NCBI GenBank assembly: GCA_030704615.1
Contig: CM060733.1
Location: 10,976,001 to 11,040,000 of the forward strand
Length of the DNA stretch: 64,000 nt
Reading direction: 5' to 3'
Source of the DNA: Takakia lepidozioides
Lineage: Eukaryota > Streptophyta > Takakiopsida > Takakiales > Takakiaceae
Shown: positions 25,812 to 37,100 of the stretch, one piece after another
Position numbering within the stretch: position 1 is the first letter of the stretch
Layout: the number at the start of each line of letters is the position of its first letter
Made by a program: the position numbers and the translations under genes
The notes under the pieces: generated by a model
The model's input: the letters and a program-made list of their open reading frames with translations, nothing else
Told to the model about the DNA's origin: nothing
The model's database searches: none

Positions 25812-27130
25812 TACAGACAGAAAACTGTGTTTCGCCTCCACATGATTTTTTTTTTTAGTTCCATTGTCCAACCATAGCGTGTGCAATGTGCGTGCAAAAT
25901 TTCGCAACAAAAAAAAATCATTTGGACCCAAAACCATATATTTCTTCTCTCATTTGCTTTCCAAGATTAAGTTCTCTTCAACTTCATGCACTTTTCATAG
26001 AGAGTTCTGCAATAGTGACCTAAGAAACAACATTTTTTTTTTTTTGGGTCCAATCTTTTGCATGGATGTAGTAGTCCAAAGTCTGAAATCATAGAGCAAA
26101 ATAGAGCCAAAAATAAAATCATTACGCCCCTCAAATCCGCAATCCTAGATATTCTAATTTATTTAAAATTCATTAAAATTCGATTTAATAAAAAATGGTT
26201 CTATTAGTGACTCCGTGGGGGTCGCTACTACTATCAGCGCCTTCCCTGAGGTCGCTTCAAGTCCCTAAACAATAACCCGACGTTGTTAACAGCGACCCCT
26301 AGGCCGCCACTGTCAGAATTTTTTGTCCATATATTTTGGGGGTGCTATCAGCGCCTTCTTGGGGGTCGCTTCAACTTCCTAGCAATAACCCGACGCTGCT
26401 TAACAGCGACCCATGTGGGGTCGCTGTGAGTATTTTTGCAAAATACTTTTGGGTTGCTATCAGCGCCTCCCTGAGGGTCAGTACATGTCCCTATGCTAAT
26501 TACCCGACGCTGTATAACAGCGCCCCCTAGGGAGACTGTTGTTGCGTGTTGTTGTTGTTTTTTTTTTTGGGTTCATGTTTGTGTAGGGTGCTACCAACGA
26601 CTCCTTGGGCGTCGGTTCGAGCTGCCAAATATATATTGGGGTGCGCGTAGCGACTGCTTAGGGGTCGTAGTCAGCTGTTTAGTTATTTGTTAATAGCGAC
26701 TGTAGAGAAGTCGGCAGGATACCGTCCATTCAGGGGTCGGTTACGGGTCTCTTGCTCAAAAATCAGACTTTAAATTGAAATTAAATCATTAAAAATCAAA
26801 ATCAGAACTTTAATAATCAAATTTCCCCGTTAAAGCGACGCCCAGTACGACGGTAGACAGTGTTAAAAATATATTTGGTTGGCCCGAATGTCGTTTGGGG
26901 GGGAAAACCCCTAATCCGACCCCAGAGGGGTCGGATGGGGACCGTCGGCAGGGGCGTCACAGGAAGAAACCGACGGGAAATCAACCCCGCAGTATTAGCG
27001 ACGCCAGGGGGGTCGGTCCCAATGACTTAGTCATTTTGGGATCCTCATTTTGCTGGGATTTCAGTATAGCAACCCCTCAGGGGTCAGTATAATACCGACC
27101 CCTCAATAGCGACCCTCTTGGCGGTAATCT
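25812..27130. repeat. Right arm of the giant inverted repeat
   Basis: This is the reverse complement of 22370-23565. It begins with AAACTGTGTTTCGCCTCCAC (about 25823), continues through the unique-looking part to GGGGGTCGCTACTA near 26217, and then carries the repeated GCGACCCC array outward to about 27125. A partial third copy of the inner arm lies at about 25155-25240. The far outer part (26700-27125) is more diverged (GGGGTCGG words). Confidence 0.85.
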
Positions 27131-27139
27131 TGTGCTTGA

Positions 27140-27530
27140 AATCTGGCCCTCTTGGATGAATCTGGACCCACACTCTATCTCTGCTCCTTCAGGTATCCAT
27201 GCCTCTGCACAAATCATGCATTCATAATTGCCTTGCTGCTAGCAGCTAACAACGACCTAGATTTGTTCTAGGAAACTCCCCAACGAGCTAACTTACAACA
27301 TTCAATATGCATCTCAGGGCCGAGTTTGATGAGAGGGCAAAACAGGTTGAAATAGGTGGAAGAAGAAGGTGCCCTCACCACATTGTCCTCGACCTTGTGT
27401 CATGACCCATGGAGGATTTGACTTGACCATGAATCCAAGAAGACCTCTTGTATGTGCTGCTTGCGTCTGTAGTCAGGTAATGTCGAATTGGTTTGTGAGA
27501 ACCACCACGGTGCAGCTGAGCGGGCAGAGA
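27140..27530. repeat. Dispersed repeat shared with 39.0-39.5 kb
   Basis: CTGGCCCTCTTGGATGA (27146) and GATGAGAGGGCAAAACAGG (27330) recur in the same order at about 39010 and 39424. The phrase GTGCCCTCACCACATTGTCC at about 27370 recurs near 43760. It appears to be LINE-derived non-coding sequence scattered through the window. Confidence 0.7.
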
Positions 27531-27735
27531 TTTGAAACTGAAGAGTTTAAGAGGAGCTTTGCTGATCATAGTGTTTACTATAAGAGGACTCATGGAAACT
27601 CTTGTGTGATCATAACATTGTACGTTGATGATCTGATCTTGGTCTCTAATGACTTGGTTTTGTTGAAACACATACAGAATGATATCTCAAAGGAGTTTGA
27701 GATAGTCGTTGTGGAGGTTGAGTTTTCCATGAGCA

Positions 27736-28250
27736 GAACTCCATGAGCAGTAAGCAGGTTTTGCCGAATAGTGCCGAACTTAAGGGAATATTCATGGAAT
27801 ATATCAAATATCCAAAGAATATTCTTTCGAACCAGTGCCAAACCTATGTGGAGGAATATTTTATCAAGGAATATTCTTCCAAACCTGTGCCGAGCCTATG
27901 CCGAACCAGTTCGGACCACCTTCGAACCTATGGCACTGTTCGGCGCCGAACAGTGCCGGCACCTACGTTTTCTGAAAAACAATTTTTTATTTTTTTATTT
28001 TTTATTTTTTTAATAATAAATTTTAGTGTATGAAATGGTGTTCGGTGCCAAACCTTCAATATTTAAGGGGTTATATGCAATATAAATTTAGTAAAAATCT
28101 CATAAGGAATACAAAATAGAAATATTCTATAAACCGAACCTATCCCGAACTTATCCCAAACCTGGAAGTGGTTCGGCAAACAGGTCGGGGCAGTTCGGTG
28201 ACGTTCGGCAAAACTTGCTCACTGCTCACTGCTCATGGATTTTCAGCCCC
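27736..28250. mobile_element. MITE-like insertion inside the copia RT
   Basis: The left end (CATGAGCAGTAAGCAGG then TTTTGCCGAA) and right end (TTCGGCAAAA then CTTGCTCACTGCTCACTG) are inverted. The 0.5-kb interior has no coding frame and many GTGCCGAAC/GTTCGG words. The CAGTRAGC-type ends recall hAT-derived MITEs, but no clean 8-bp target duplication is visible. Confidence 0.65.
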
Positions 28251-28256
28251 CGTCGT

Positions 28257-28547
28257 TGTGTGGTCATAACAGTGTATGTTGATGATCTGATCTTGGTCTT
28301 TAATGACTTAGCTCTGTTGATACACATACAGAGTGGTATTTCAAAAGAGTTTGAGATAGTGGATCTGAAAGAAATCATGTGATCATATATTGATTAGGCT
28401 TTGTTGAAAAAGACAAAGTGATATCTCAAAGAGGTTTGAGATGGTGGATTTGAAAGAGATCCTATGATCATGTGTTGATAAGGCTTTGTTGAAAAAGACA
28501 AAGTGATATCTCAAAGAGGTTTGAGATGGTGGATCTGAAAGAGATCT
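28257..28547. repeat. Duplicated RT segment and 85-bp tandem units
   Basis: The piece at 28257-28374, including a second GTTGATGATCTGATCTTGG, duplicates 27596-27712 on the other side of the MITE-like insertion. It is followed by about two 85-bp units (GCTTTGTTGAAAAAGACAAA at about 28398 and 28483). Confidence 0.75.
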
Positions 28548-29484
28548 AGTACTGCTTGGGGGTATCGGTATCTCGTATTCGACAAGACCGAGCGATTTAC
28601 CTGAATCAGCATAAGTATCTTGAAGATATCTTAAGGCGCTTTGGTATGGCTGAAAGCATGCCGGTAAATACCCCGTTTGTCCCAAATTGCAAACTCTCAA
28701 AGGAGATGAGTCCTAAGAGTGTTGCAGACTTGGAGACAATGAGAGATGTTCTCTATCAGAGTGTTGTGGGAAGTTTCATGTATGCAATGGTTGTACTAGG
28801 CCAGATATTGCACAAGCAGTGGGGGTCATAAGCCAATTTGTGGCTAACCCTGGGCAACTTCATTGGGTTGCAGTAAAACAGATTTTCCGTTATCTGAGAG
28901 ACACACTGGACTTTGGTTTATGCTTGAGAAAGAATAATGATAATGTTCAATTGGATCAAGTGGGTTCATATGATATCTCAGATAATGCTTCCAAAAGCAC
29001 AGAGTTATACGACTACTGTGATACAGATTGGGCTGGTAATGTTGATGACTGTCATTCTACATCTGGCTATGTTTTTATGCTAACAAATGGAGCTGTTAGC
29101 TGGAGCAGCAAGAAACAATCTACAATTGCTATGTCCTCAACTGAGGCAGAATATATGGCTGAATCTCAAGCTACAAGGCAAGCATTATGGTTATCATCAT
29201 TTCTATTTAGTATTGGTCGTCCACAGAGGGATACCATGGTCATATATGATGACAACCAAGGGTGTATTGTTCTCTCGAAGAATCCAACGTTTCATGCTCG
29301 AACAAAGCATATTGAGATTCATCATCATCTCGTACGAGAGAAGATTGAGCAGAAATTGTCAAACTGATATATTGCAACAGCAACAACATGGTTGCAGATA
29401 TACTGACAAAATGACTTAGTGCTGAAAATTGAGGCTTGATGTGAGTAAGTTAAGTGTTTCACTTGGTAACTCGTTGAGTGGGGG

Positions 29485-29840
29485 TGTTGGAAATCAACTC
29501 ATTACCAAGTTTTTGCTACTCAAAGTTACTGTGATGACAAGTCAGACTGCAATAATAATAGTGTTGACAAGTCACAGTTAACAAAACATTAGCCTCAGTT
29601 AGCTAAAGTTAGCTTCAGTTATTAGTGAGTAAGTCAGTGTACCAGAATAGCAGGTGGAGATAACTTAAGTAAAAGCATGGAGTTATGCTATAGTTATCTC
29701 AGCTATTCCTGGATTAGACTTTGAGTATAAATAGGAAGAGCTCGGAGGGTGGACACAGAGCTTGTTGGGTCCTATGGTTGGGTGGAGAGTTCTCAGTAAT
29801 CAATTCATTTTTTATCTCTATTCTCTGTCGAATTCCAACA
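29485..29840 (+). repeat. Copia 3' LTR (356 bp)
   Basis: The LTR begins TGTTGGAA and ends TTCCAACA, an 8-bp terminal inverted repeat in TG...CA form. It sits just after a purine tract (GAGTGGGG, 29476-29484) that suits plus-strand priming. A TATAAATA box lies at 29726-29733. No matching 5' LTR occurs in the window. Confidence 0.85.
29726..29733 (+). promoter_or_regulatory. TATA box in the copia LTR
   Basis: TATAAATA lies in the distal third of the LTR, the usual place for the element's RNA polymerase II promoter. Confidence 0.6.
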
Positions 29841-30366
29841 ATCATGAGTCAGAATTATAAATTATATTATATTATATAAAAGTATATGATAAATAATAAT
29901 ATAAACCTTAAAAGTATATGAATTTTAAAAAAATTGTGATTTTGTAACGTAAATATTAGTGGATGTGAAATGATATATAAAATTGGTGGATCTAAGGAGA
30001 TCTGAAGGGATCTAAGATCTGAAAAAAATTACATATAGTTTTTTTCTTAAAAATTCTTCATTTGCAACTTAGTTGTTTTAAAAAAGTTAGTTCTTGATTT
30101 GTATATAAAATGATGGATCTACCTGAAGGGATCTGAGATCTGAAAAAAACTAAGGCTTTTGAAAAGTTGGAAAAATGTGGTCATTACTACACAGGGAAAC
30201 TTATTTAATGATTAAATATCTAAAATAAAAAATCACCTACATTCATTTAAAATTATGTAGAGTCTGTCGAGTAGCTCCTGCTCTAAGGGCGAGATACCAC
30301 TGATGTTGTTGTGGTGAGGGGTAACCACGATGACTCGCCACGTAGCTCAAAGTCAGGCTTGCTACA
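29841..30366. repeat. AT-rich stretch with a dispersed repeat
   Basis: GATGGATCTA...GGGATCT.AGATCTGAAA with ACTAAGG.TTTTGAAAAG, at about 30110-30165, recurs at the extreme right end of the window (63935-64000). A looser copy is at 29985-30035. No gene is seen. Confidence 0.7.
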
Positions 30367-30795
30367 CTACTTAGTGTAGATTGTAGGGTTTTTGCAAGTG
30401 ATAAAAAGCATACCTAGGTGCTTGGTTGTCTCGGAGAAGACAACGTTGCAAAAGTGAGTGTGGGTGATATTCCCTGGGCCGAAGAGACTGTGAAGCTTGG
30501 CCAGGATGGCTTGCTGAGGGTGCAGCATACTCAGATTTTTGGCAACGGTTGTGAGCGCGTTGCGCTCAGCGATGGTGTTTGTATTAGCTCCACGGGTGCC
30601 TGCTTTCCCCTGCTTTTTGATTCTGATGCGTGGTTTGATGAGCACGTTATCAATGCGGACTCCTAGCTCCATAATTCGTGTTTTGGTGTCCTCCATAGCC
30701 ACATTGATGAAGCCGAAGGATGATTCGGGATTGGGCTTGGTCACATGAAGTATCTTGAAATTGTCACCATGATCAAAGGTCTTGGTGATAAACAT
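30367..30795 (-). CDS. Unknown 142-aa open frame
   Basis: The frame is continuous but I do not recognise a family. It is rich in Lys/Thr and has a basic patch (KPRIRIKKQGKAG) with no signal peptide or clear membrane segment. It lies head-to-head with the LINE ORF1 that starts about 210 bp to the right, and may be part of a degraded retroelement or a chance frame. Confidence 0.25.
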   Translation of the reverse strand: MFITKTFDHGDNFKILHVTKPNPESSFGFINVAMEDTKTRIMELGVRIDNVLIKPRIRIKKQGKAGTRGANTNTIAERNALTTVAKNLSMLHPQQAILAKLHSLFGPGNITHTHFCNVVFSETTKHLGMLFITCKNPTIYTK

Positions 30796-31005
30796 TTTGT
30801 GCGTTGAGTAATGCTCCTATCAAGTTTTTTAATGTCCGGGAGAGAGAAAGGAGCAGCGTGGAAAGAGTATTGGACTTGATTTTCTCAGGATTGCATCATC
30901 TTTTCATGATTTCTGTCTTTTTGTGAAATCTTCATCCTTCCTCCTATAATCCCAGTCTCGTGTAAGCGGCGCCCCTACCCAGTCCTCTCCTAGGAATGAC
31001 GGCTA

Positions 31006-32553
31006 ATGAATAGTTTGGCCAGCTATTTTGCCGCCACTTTTACCTCATGGCTTTCTGACATTTGTCCCCACTCTCTCCCTCTCTCCCTCTTTTTCCTTTC
31101 TCAGCTAAATTCTCTACGTACTAGTTCCTCGCCTCCTCGCGCTTTCGTTTTGCGTTCTTCTCTTCTGTTTGCTGGTGTTTTGCTTTCAGTACGATCATTT
31201 CCTTTCCTCTGCATTATGGGTCCCAACGGATATGTCGCTCCTACATCGAAGGATAGTGCAGGGATTCGTCACCCCTTCGCCCCTACGCAAAGGCAGCACA
31301 GGAGCTTCGCTACCTCATCAGGTACAGGGTTCTTTCTGGCTCATCAAGCGCTATTGAGGTATGCTGGAGGGGCTGAAGTAATGAGACACCCATCCCCCAG
31401 GCCTTCATCCTCTTATGTTGACACTCCATCCCCTCCCCTGCCCCTTCTAAAAATGCCGAGGCTAGATCCTGCATTGTTTGGAGGCCCTCCCCCATCTCCA
31501 CCAGCCGAAGACTACGCTGAGGAGACAGCTACCGAACAGGTAGCTATGAACAAGGACTTCCCACTGGCGGACATTAACCTTCCAGAGCTATACAAGAGAG
31601 TGGAAAAAATGGAGGAGCACAGTATTTTAATGCATTTTCCAGACAAGAAGGTGAACAGAGCACACGTCAGGGACTGGGCGACAATATACCTGGGAGGTAC
31701 AGGAGAGATTAAGCAATAATTCTGCCACTCCAAAGGGCGGGGGTTCTACTCCATCGTATTTGAAACAGAACAGGCAGCAGCTCAAGCACTCAAATTCAAC
31801 CCCCATACAAAGGGTTTTAATGTTAATATTTTCCCATGGAACTCCAACCTGGGCAATAGGAATGGGAAACTCTGGGGACCAAGAATAGTTTCACTGCCAT
31901 TTATCCCTTACCAGTACTTTGTTAACCTGCCAGACATTGCCAAGCTTTTTGGGTTCTATCTAGGCTGTTTAGCAGTTTTTGACCCACAGATGGACACAGA
32001 ATACTCGGGGCAAGATCCGGCGTGGAAAGGAGTGACCATAGCATCCAGGCTCTATGAGACAGGCTCTGCAAAAATGGTCCTTACTATGCCAAATGAAGAC
32101 ATCCTCCCAGAATATGTCAGACTCTCTATAGACGACAACAGGAACTACTACACTATTCGCCTCATTGAAGACTGCTCCTCATCAGCGTGCTTCAACTGTG
32201 GACAAATAGGGCATATTAAGGTTAATTGCCCTACAGGAAAGAGGAAACACTCGCCCATCACACGTCCCAGATCCAGCAACTCTGTGTCTTCTCCACAAGG
32301 CAGCACTGCTCCTGTTCAGGACCACTTCAACAATAGAGCCCAGCTTCCAAGACAACATTCTCAAATTCAGCAACCAGCTGCCACCCCTGTTGATCACCTG
32401 CAGTTCATTAAAAAAAAAAAAAAACATTCAAAACCTCGTGGATGGAAGCAGGCACAAGCACCCACAATCACACGAAGGGGCACAAGGACAAAGGCAAAAC
32501 CAAAGTGCAGAATCAATCACCCCCTTCTGCCCCCAAAGGCCATCCTTCAATGA
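31006..32553 (+). pseudogene. LINE ORF1 (DUF4283-like plus CCHC zinc knuckle), one stop
   Basis: ORF1 proteins of plant L1-type LINEs bind the element RNA. This frame has a Pro/Ser-rich start and a DUF4283-like region (VRDWATIYLGG..., IVSLPFIPYQYF.NLPDIAKLFG, about 31650-31990). A CCHC knuckle follows (CFNCGQIGHIKVNC, about 32190), with a basic/Pro-rich end. A TAA at 31717-31719 interrupts an otherwise continuous frame. The true start is probably the ATG at about 31215 (MGPNGYV); the upstream part reads like leader sequence. It is probably the 5' part of the LINE whose ORF2 begins at 44889. Confidence 0.75.
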
Positions 32554-33385
32554 TGGTGCAATCACCCAAAATTCTTACCGGAATCGCCAATAATCCGACC
32601 TTTGCAAAGATCTGTCTTAAACAAATCTTATTTCCAAGGTGGATTTAAAAGGCTGTTCGGCCTTGCAAACCTTTGGCGAGCCATCTGCAGTATGCATCAC
32701 TCCAATCATCTTCAGGCTAGGGAACTCTCCATCAATCCTCATCACCTCGGATGACTGGGAATGTGTTGAATCACTATGGAAGATGTAAGACAGTTCATGA
32801 GAACTTGTCCTCCCAATGGATGCCCTGATTCTATGATCAAAAACAATATCCAGGAGTTCTTCAGGGCCTACCAGCCACACTACCTTTTGACAAAAACCAC
32901 CAAAATCTATTGGGGGGCATACCTGGAAGAGCATCCAGGGTTAAGCTATAAGCCATCTACTCATGTGCTGGCTATGTTGGATCATCTTGACCCTCAAGAT
33001 GGGTGATCTATGGGTTCATGAACTCGGTCTTGACACTCCATGCGGAGGTCGCAAACTCCAAATCAGAAATCAGGACACCCTTATCAATGCATTCCAGATC
33101 CTAGGGGCAATAATCGAAGCAGAGATTGACGATGACACATGTAGAATGGAACTTCAAAGAACGAGGGACCATCTGGCGGGTGTCAAACCACCATCATCGG
33201 GATCTTCCTTAGATGAAGAACCTCTCGCAGACCTTCAGGCTCAACACATACAAGATAAAGCCCTGGCTGCCATGACGAATGAGCTGCATATCTCCCCCCA
33301 ACTCAGCAACAGCTTCAACAACATTATGCCTCAAGTAGGACACGATACCCCTCTCTGCGTCACTGAGTCAACAAACCTACAAATC
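32554..33385 (+). mobile_element. LINE ORF1-ORF2 region, degraded
   Basis: This continues rightward from ORF1 with open stretches in two frames (32776-33006 and 32963-33532). Neither has a recognisable domain. It ends at a CACTACAGG start (33386) where unrelated repeat sequence begins. Confidence 0.45.
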
Positions 33386-33849
33386 ACTACAGGAAAAGGG
33401 GGGGTTTGCCATGCTGTAGCCATGCCGTGGCATCGTAAAACAGCCCTTTCCAGGCAGGGGGGAAAATCCAAATTTGCGACGCCCGGGCGTCGCAAGCCCG
33501 TAGCCACAAAAACATCGCAAATTTGCGACTAATGGGGGTCGCAAATAGGCGAAACCACGATTTGCAACGCCCGGGCGTCGAAAAAAAAAAAAAAACTGCA
33601 ATGCAGAATTAGTACCGTCCGGGGGTTGCAAAGTGCGTCGCCCGGACGTCACAATTTAAAGGGGTAAATTTGAATTTAGGCGGAAAATTTTGAATTTGAA
33701 ATTTAAATTTCAAAAACTTGACTCCGGCGTTGACCATTGACTCCGGTTCTGTCTAATGGCGATATGTTCATTGTTCTACATATATGATGCAATGCATATT
33801 TGAACTTAAGACCTATACATTAAAACATATCTAAGACACTACAAACTAA
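33386..33849. mobile_element. CACTA-like terminus with GCGAC palindromes
   Basis: The segment opens with CACTACAGGAAAAG, the form of a CACTA transposon end. GC-rich subterminal words follow, including a perfect palindrome around CGACGCCCGGGCGTCG (centre about 33485) and variants near 33560 and 33640. Related words occur in the arrays at 22.4 and 27 kb. A matching opposite end (CTGTAGTG) was not found, so this may be one end of a broken element. Confidence 0.5.
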
Positions 33850-34161
33850 CCAACACACCCGGGGGGGTGCACTCTTTATAAACTGTGCGTATCACGTGCG
33901 TTCGTCGCCTAATAAAAAAACCCCCTATATACGGGTCTTTGGATAATTTATACCCCCTCTGTACATATTTTTTGAAGATTATAAAATCCCCTTCTGTAAA
34001 TATACAAAAATTTACAATTTTCGAAAAGTACCCCCTTCTGTATGTATATTCTCATTTTTCATCATTAAAAATAACCCTCCAATATGTATATGTATGTTTT
34101 TATATTATATCGAATTTATTCATTTAAAACATAATAAAATCTAACAAATTAATTAAAAAAA

Positions 34162-37100
34162 TTATTTGCCTTTGATAAAGTTGTCAAAGACTTTTCGGTC
34201 ATTTGCATCAAGAACATATGTGTTTGACTTGACATTGTACTTTAAACATGCTAACGCGATAATGGAATCCAAATCAACCATCATGTTATCCGTCAAATCG
34301 TACGTATAGACCCCTCCTCGAATTTTTTGGTACCATGCTAACCCAATCTCCACATGAGAAGGACGCTCCAATAAATCAACAGAATCCCTACATTCTACAA
34401 ACCGCTTATTGATTTTCTTCCGCATTCTTTGAACCCTGCCCAAATACCAAGTGCCTTTGGTTGCTCCTCTGCAGGTTTTCCGTGGTCTACCTTTCCTGTT
34501 TGTAGTTTGGATGGCAGTCTCTCCATCAACAAAAAATACAGCACAATCCGAACCCAATCCCAAGCTCGTGGCTTTGTTGCTGGTAGTTGGTTTGTTTTCT
34601 CGGCAAAACAACATCGATGCATTTCTTACTCGTGTCAATCTATTCTTGGATAGAGTAGGGTTGCCATTGAGTTGGCTAACCAAAGTGCTTTTGAATATGG
34701 TCTTCCCGTCTACTTTGACAAATGGAACCACTGCCTTCGATCCATCTTTCTCTTGTTCAAACTCATCAATGACAGCATCCAGAGTATGTCTCAATTCACT
34801 TTGAACAAGTACCTCTTCCGCATGATCATCCAAAGGTTGGCTCAAAACATCCTCCATTGAATTCGAAGGCCCGCACACCAATTCATCTTCCACGACCTCA
34901 TTTTGAATATGTGTGTCTGCATTAAGAGGACAAATAGAATCTATGGCATTGACATCATCACCCTCCTCTTCCATGCTTTTGAATAGCTCGACCTCCATTT
35001 GTCTCTCAATTGTCCATGGCTCATTCCACCAATCCAAGTTTGTTGCTTTGTTTGGTTTCATCCCAAAATTATGGCATAAAAGTTGCGCTTCTAGAAATCC
35101 AGTTTTCAAAGCCTCCACAATGCAATCATCCGATTGGACAGTAGAAAAGTCGGACAAATCAGCAAGGGGGATACCTGGCTTCTTCTCCAAAGAAGACCAT
35201 ATGTGTTCTTGTTTCTTGTGAGCTCTTGAGAACTTGGGTCCTTTTGGATTCGCCTCGAACTCGGATATGCGTGTTAATGCTCCCGCACTCTCAATCAAAT
35301 CACACCCGTCATATGTCCTCTCATTCCGTGGCATACCTCCCACTTTGCTGAAGAATATTTCATACACATCTGAACCAACAAGGCTCAAAGGAACTTGTAC
35401 ATGATTAAACTTATCCTTGAACAATTTGATAAGTAGAACCACGTAGTGGCATGAAATTTGTAAATCCAAGTATGTTTCCCTGCTAATGAAGAAGGATTTC
35501 AGATTATACACCTCGTGCTGGAATAGCCACAACTTCCACAATCTGAAAAAAAATGATACCTTCGCAGCAGATTGTACCCTCTCACACAATGACATATGAG
35601 GAGACAAAAAATGTCGATGTAGCATGAAATGATGTATAGGTAAATTTCAGTACCTTTGGTCCTCTCTCTTCGATGATTCACAGTTGATTGTAACTCCCTC
35701 AAACAAGCTTGCACCTTCCGAGATGCCAGTCGTTGAGCTGCTGCCCAATTATATCGATCTTCTCTTTTGATATCACATTCCCGAAGTCCATGCTTGTCCA
35801 CTGAAAATGAATGGTAGACCAATAACACATGATTCAATGTAGCAACCTCATCACCCAACACCAAAGTCCGTGATGCACTGTCCAAGGGATTTACCAATTT
35901 TTTCCCATTGTGGATGAAGTCCTGATCATGGAGTCCGTATATATCTCCCCCGTTGCACACTCGACCTGTAAACAACCATCCTTCCCAAGGGATGCAAAAT
36001 CTATTTCCAGCCCCATTGGCATAATCTTCTAACATCACTTTTCTCCTCCTACTATCTCCGTCTGAAGCATGCCCAATTATAGGCCCAACCACGTCCCTCA
36101 CATATTTGTCCCACAACTGTCTCACCACTTCCCATTGTGATCTCACAAAATTGTTGTCAAATTTTTTGAAATGAGCTGGATTACCAATACCAATCGAGGT
36201 AACCGTACATGTAGAGGATTTGCTATCAACACTCTAGCATAATGGGCAACCACATTGTTTTTGAATGCCTCCACAATATGTTGGTACCCTGATTCCCCTT
36301 CTCCCACTTGCACCACAAAATTTGAAATACATACATGGTTGTCTTGAAGCCCACAAAACCCGAGAAGGGTGTCATCCCTAGCAATCCAACGTACCAATCG
36401 CTTCACAACAGTTTCATCTTCGGCCACCATCACTGGGATGCTTCCCAATGGAATATTTGCATCTTCCATCACATCTCTGTAAATTCCAGCCACATGCTGA
36501 AATATATCATCCGTTTCTCCCGCTCTATACTTCAAACCTTTCCTCAAAGACCGTCTTGTAGTATCAATAGAAGGACCCCCCACATTTGAAGCCAAAAAAT
36601 GATGCAATCTCGGACCCCCCCAAAGCTGCACAGTCTCAAACATTGTTTTTGTGCTAGTACCATACCTCTTCCCTTGTGGAGACCTGTCAATATTCTTGCC
36701 CATATCAACAAGAAAATCCCACAAACTTTCTTTTCCTTCCCCTCCTATGTGCATCAACAATATCACGACAAAATTTGAGAACATCTCCTCTTTCAATTGC
36801 CTCAATCCCAGACTCCTTCAAACTCCTACATCGCACAGACAATGATGCCACTTTGGTCCTGGCCTCCCACAATTTGAACCTCAACTGCCTCAACTCCTGT
36901 CTGTTTTTGTAAACTTGTTTGACAATCTCCGCATTTCCAAGATATGACAACCTTCTTTCCTTGCCAGTATCTCTCTCCCCTCTACATTCCATGGCACCTC
37001 TTTCTCTATATACCCTTATTCTGAAGTCATTTTCCAAGGGAATGGAAGAACATGCTGAACATCTCAAGTTTGGAAATGGCTCCCCATCCAATGACACTCT

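Larger units (their letters stand above)
27535..29367 (+). pseudogene. Ty1/copia reverse transcriptase-RNase H, truncated and interrupted
   Basis: This is a pol relic of a Ty1/copia retrotransposon. RT is represented by RSFADHSVYY and the catalytic YVDDL block at about 27618. Connection sequence (YLNQHKYLEDILRRFGM, CKLSKEM) begins near 28590. RNase H follows, with DTDWAGN, TSGYVF, SSTEAEYM and an ARTKHIEIHHH end at about 29300. The gag, protease, integrase and N-terminal RT parts and the 5' LTR are absent. A MITE-like insertion and local duplications (27736-28547) break the RT, and there is a frame change near 28790-28830. Confidence 0.88.

Noticed and set aside
30367-30795. Assigning the minus-strand 142-aa frame to a known family
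   Set aside because: No motif strong enough was seen; kept only as an unknown frame.
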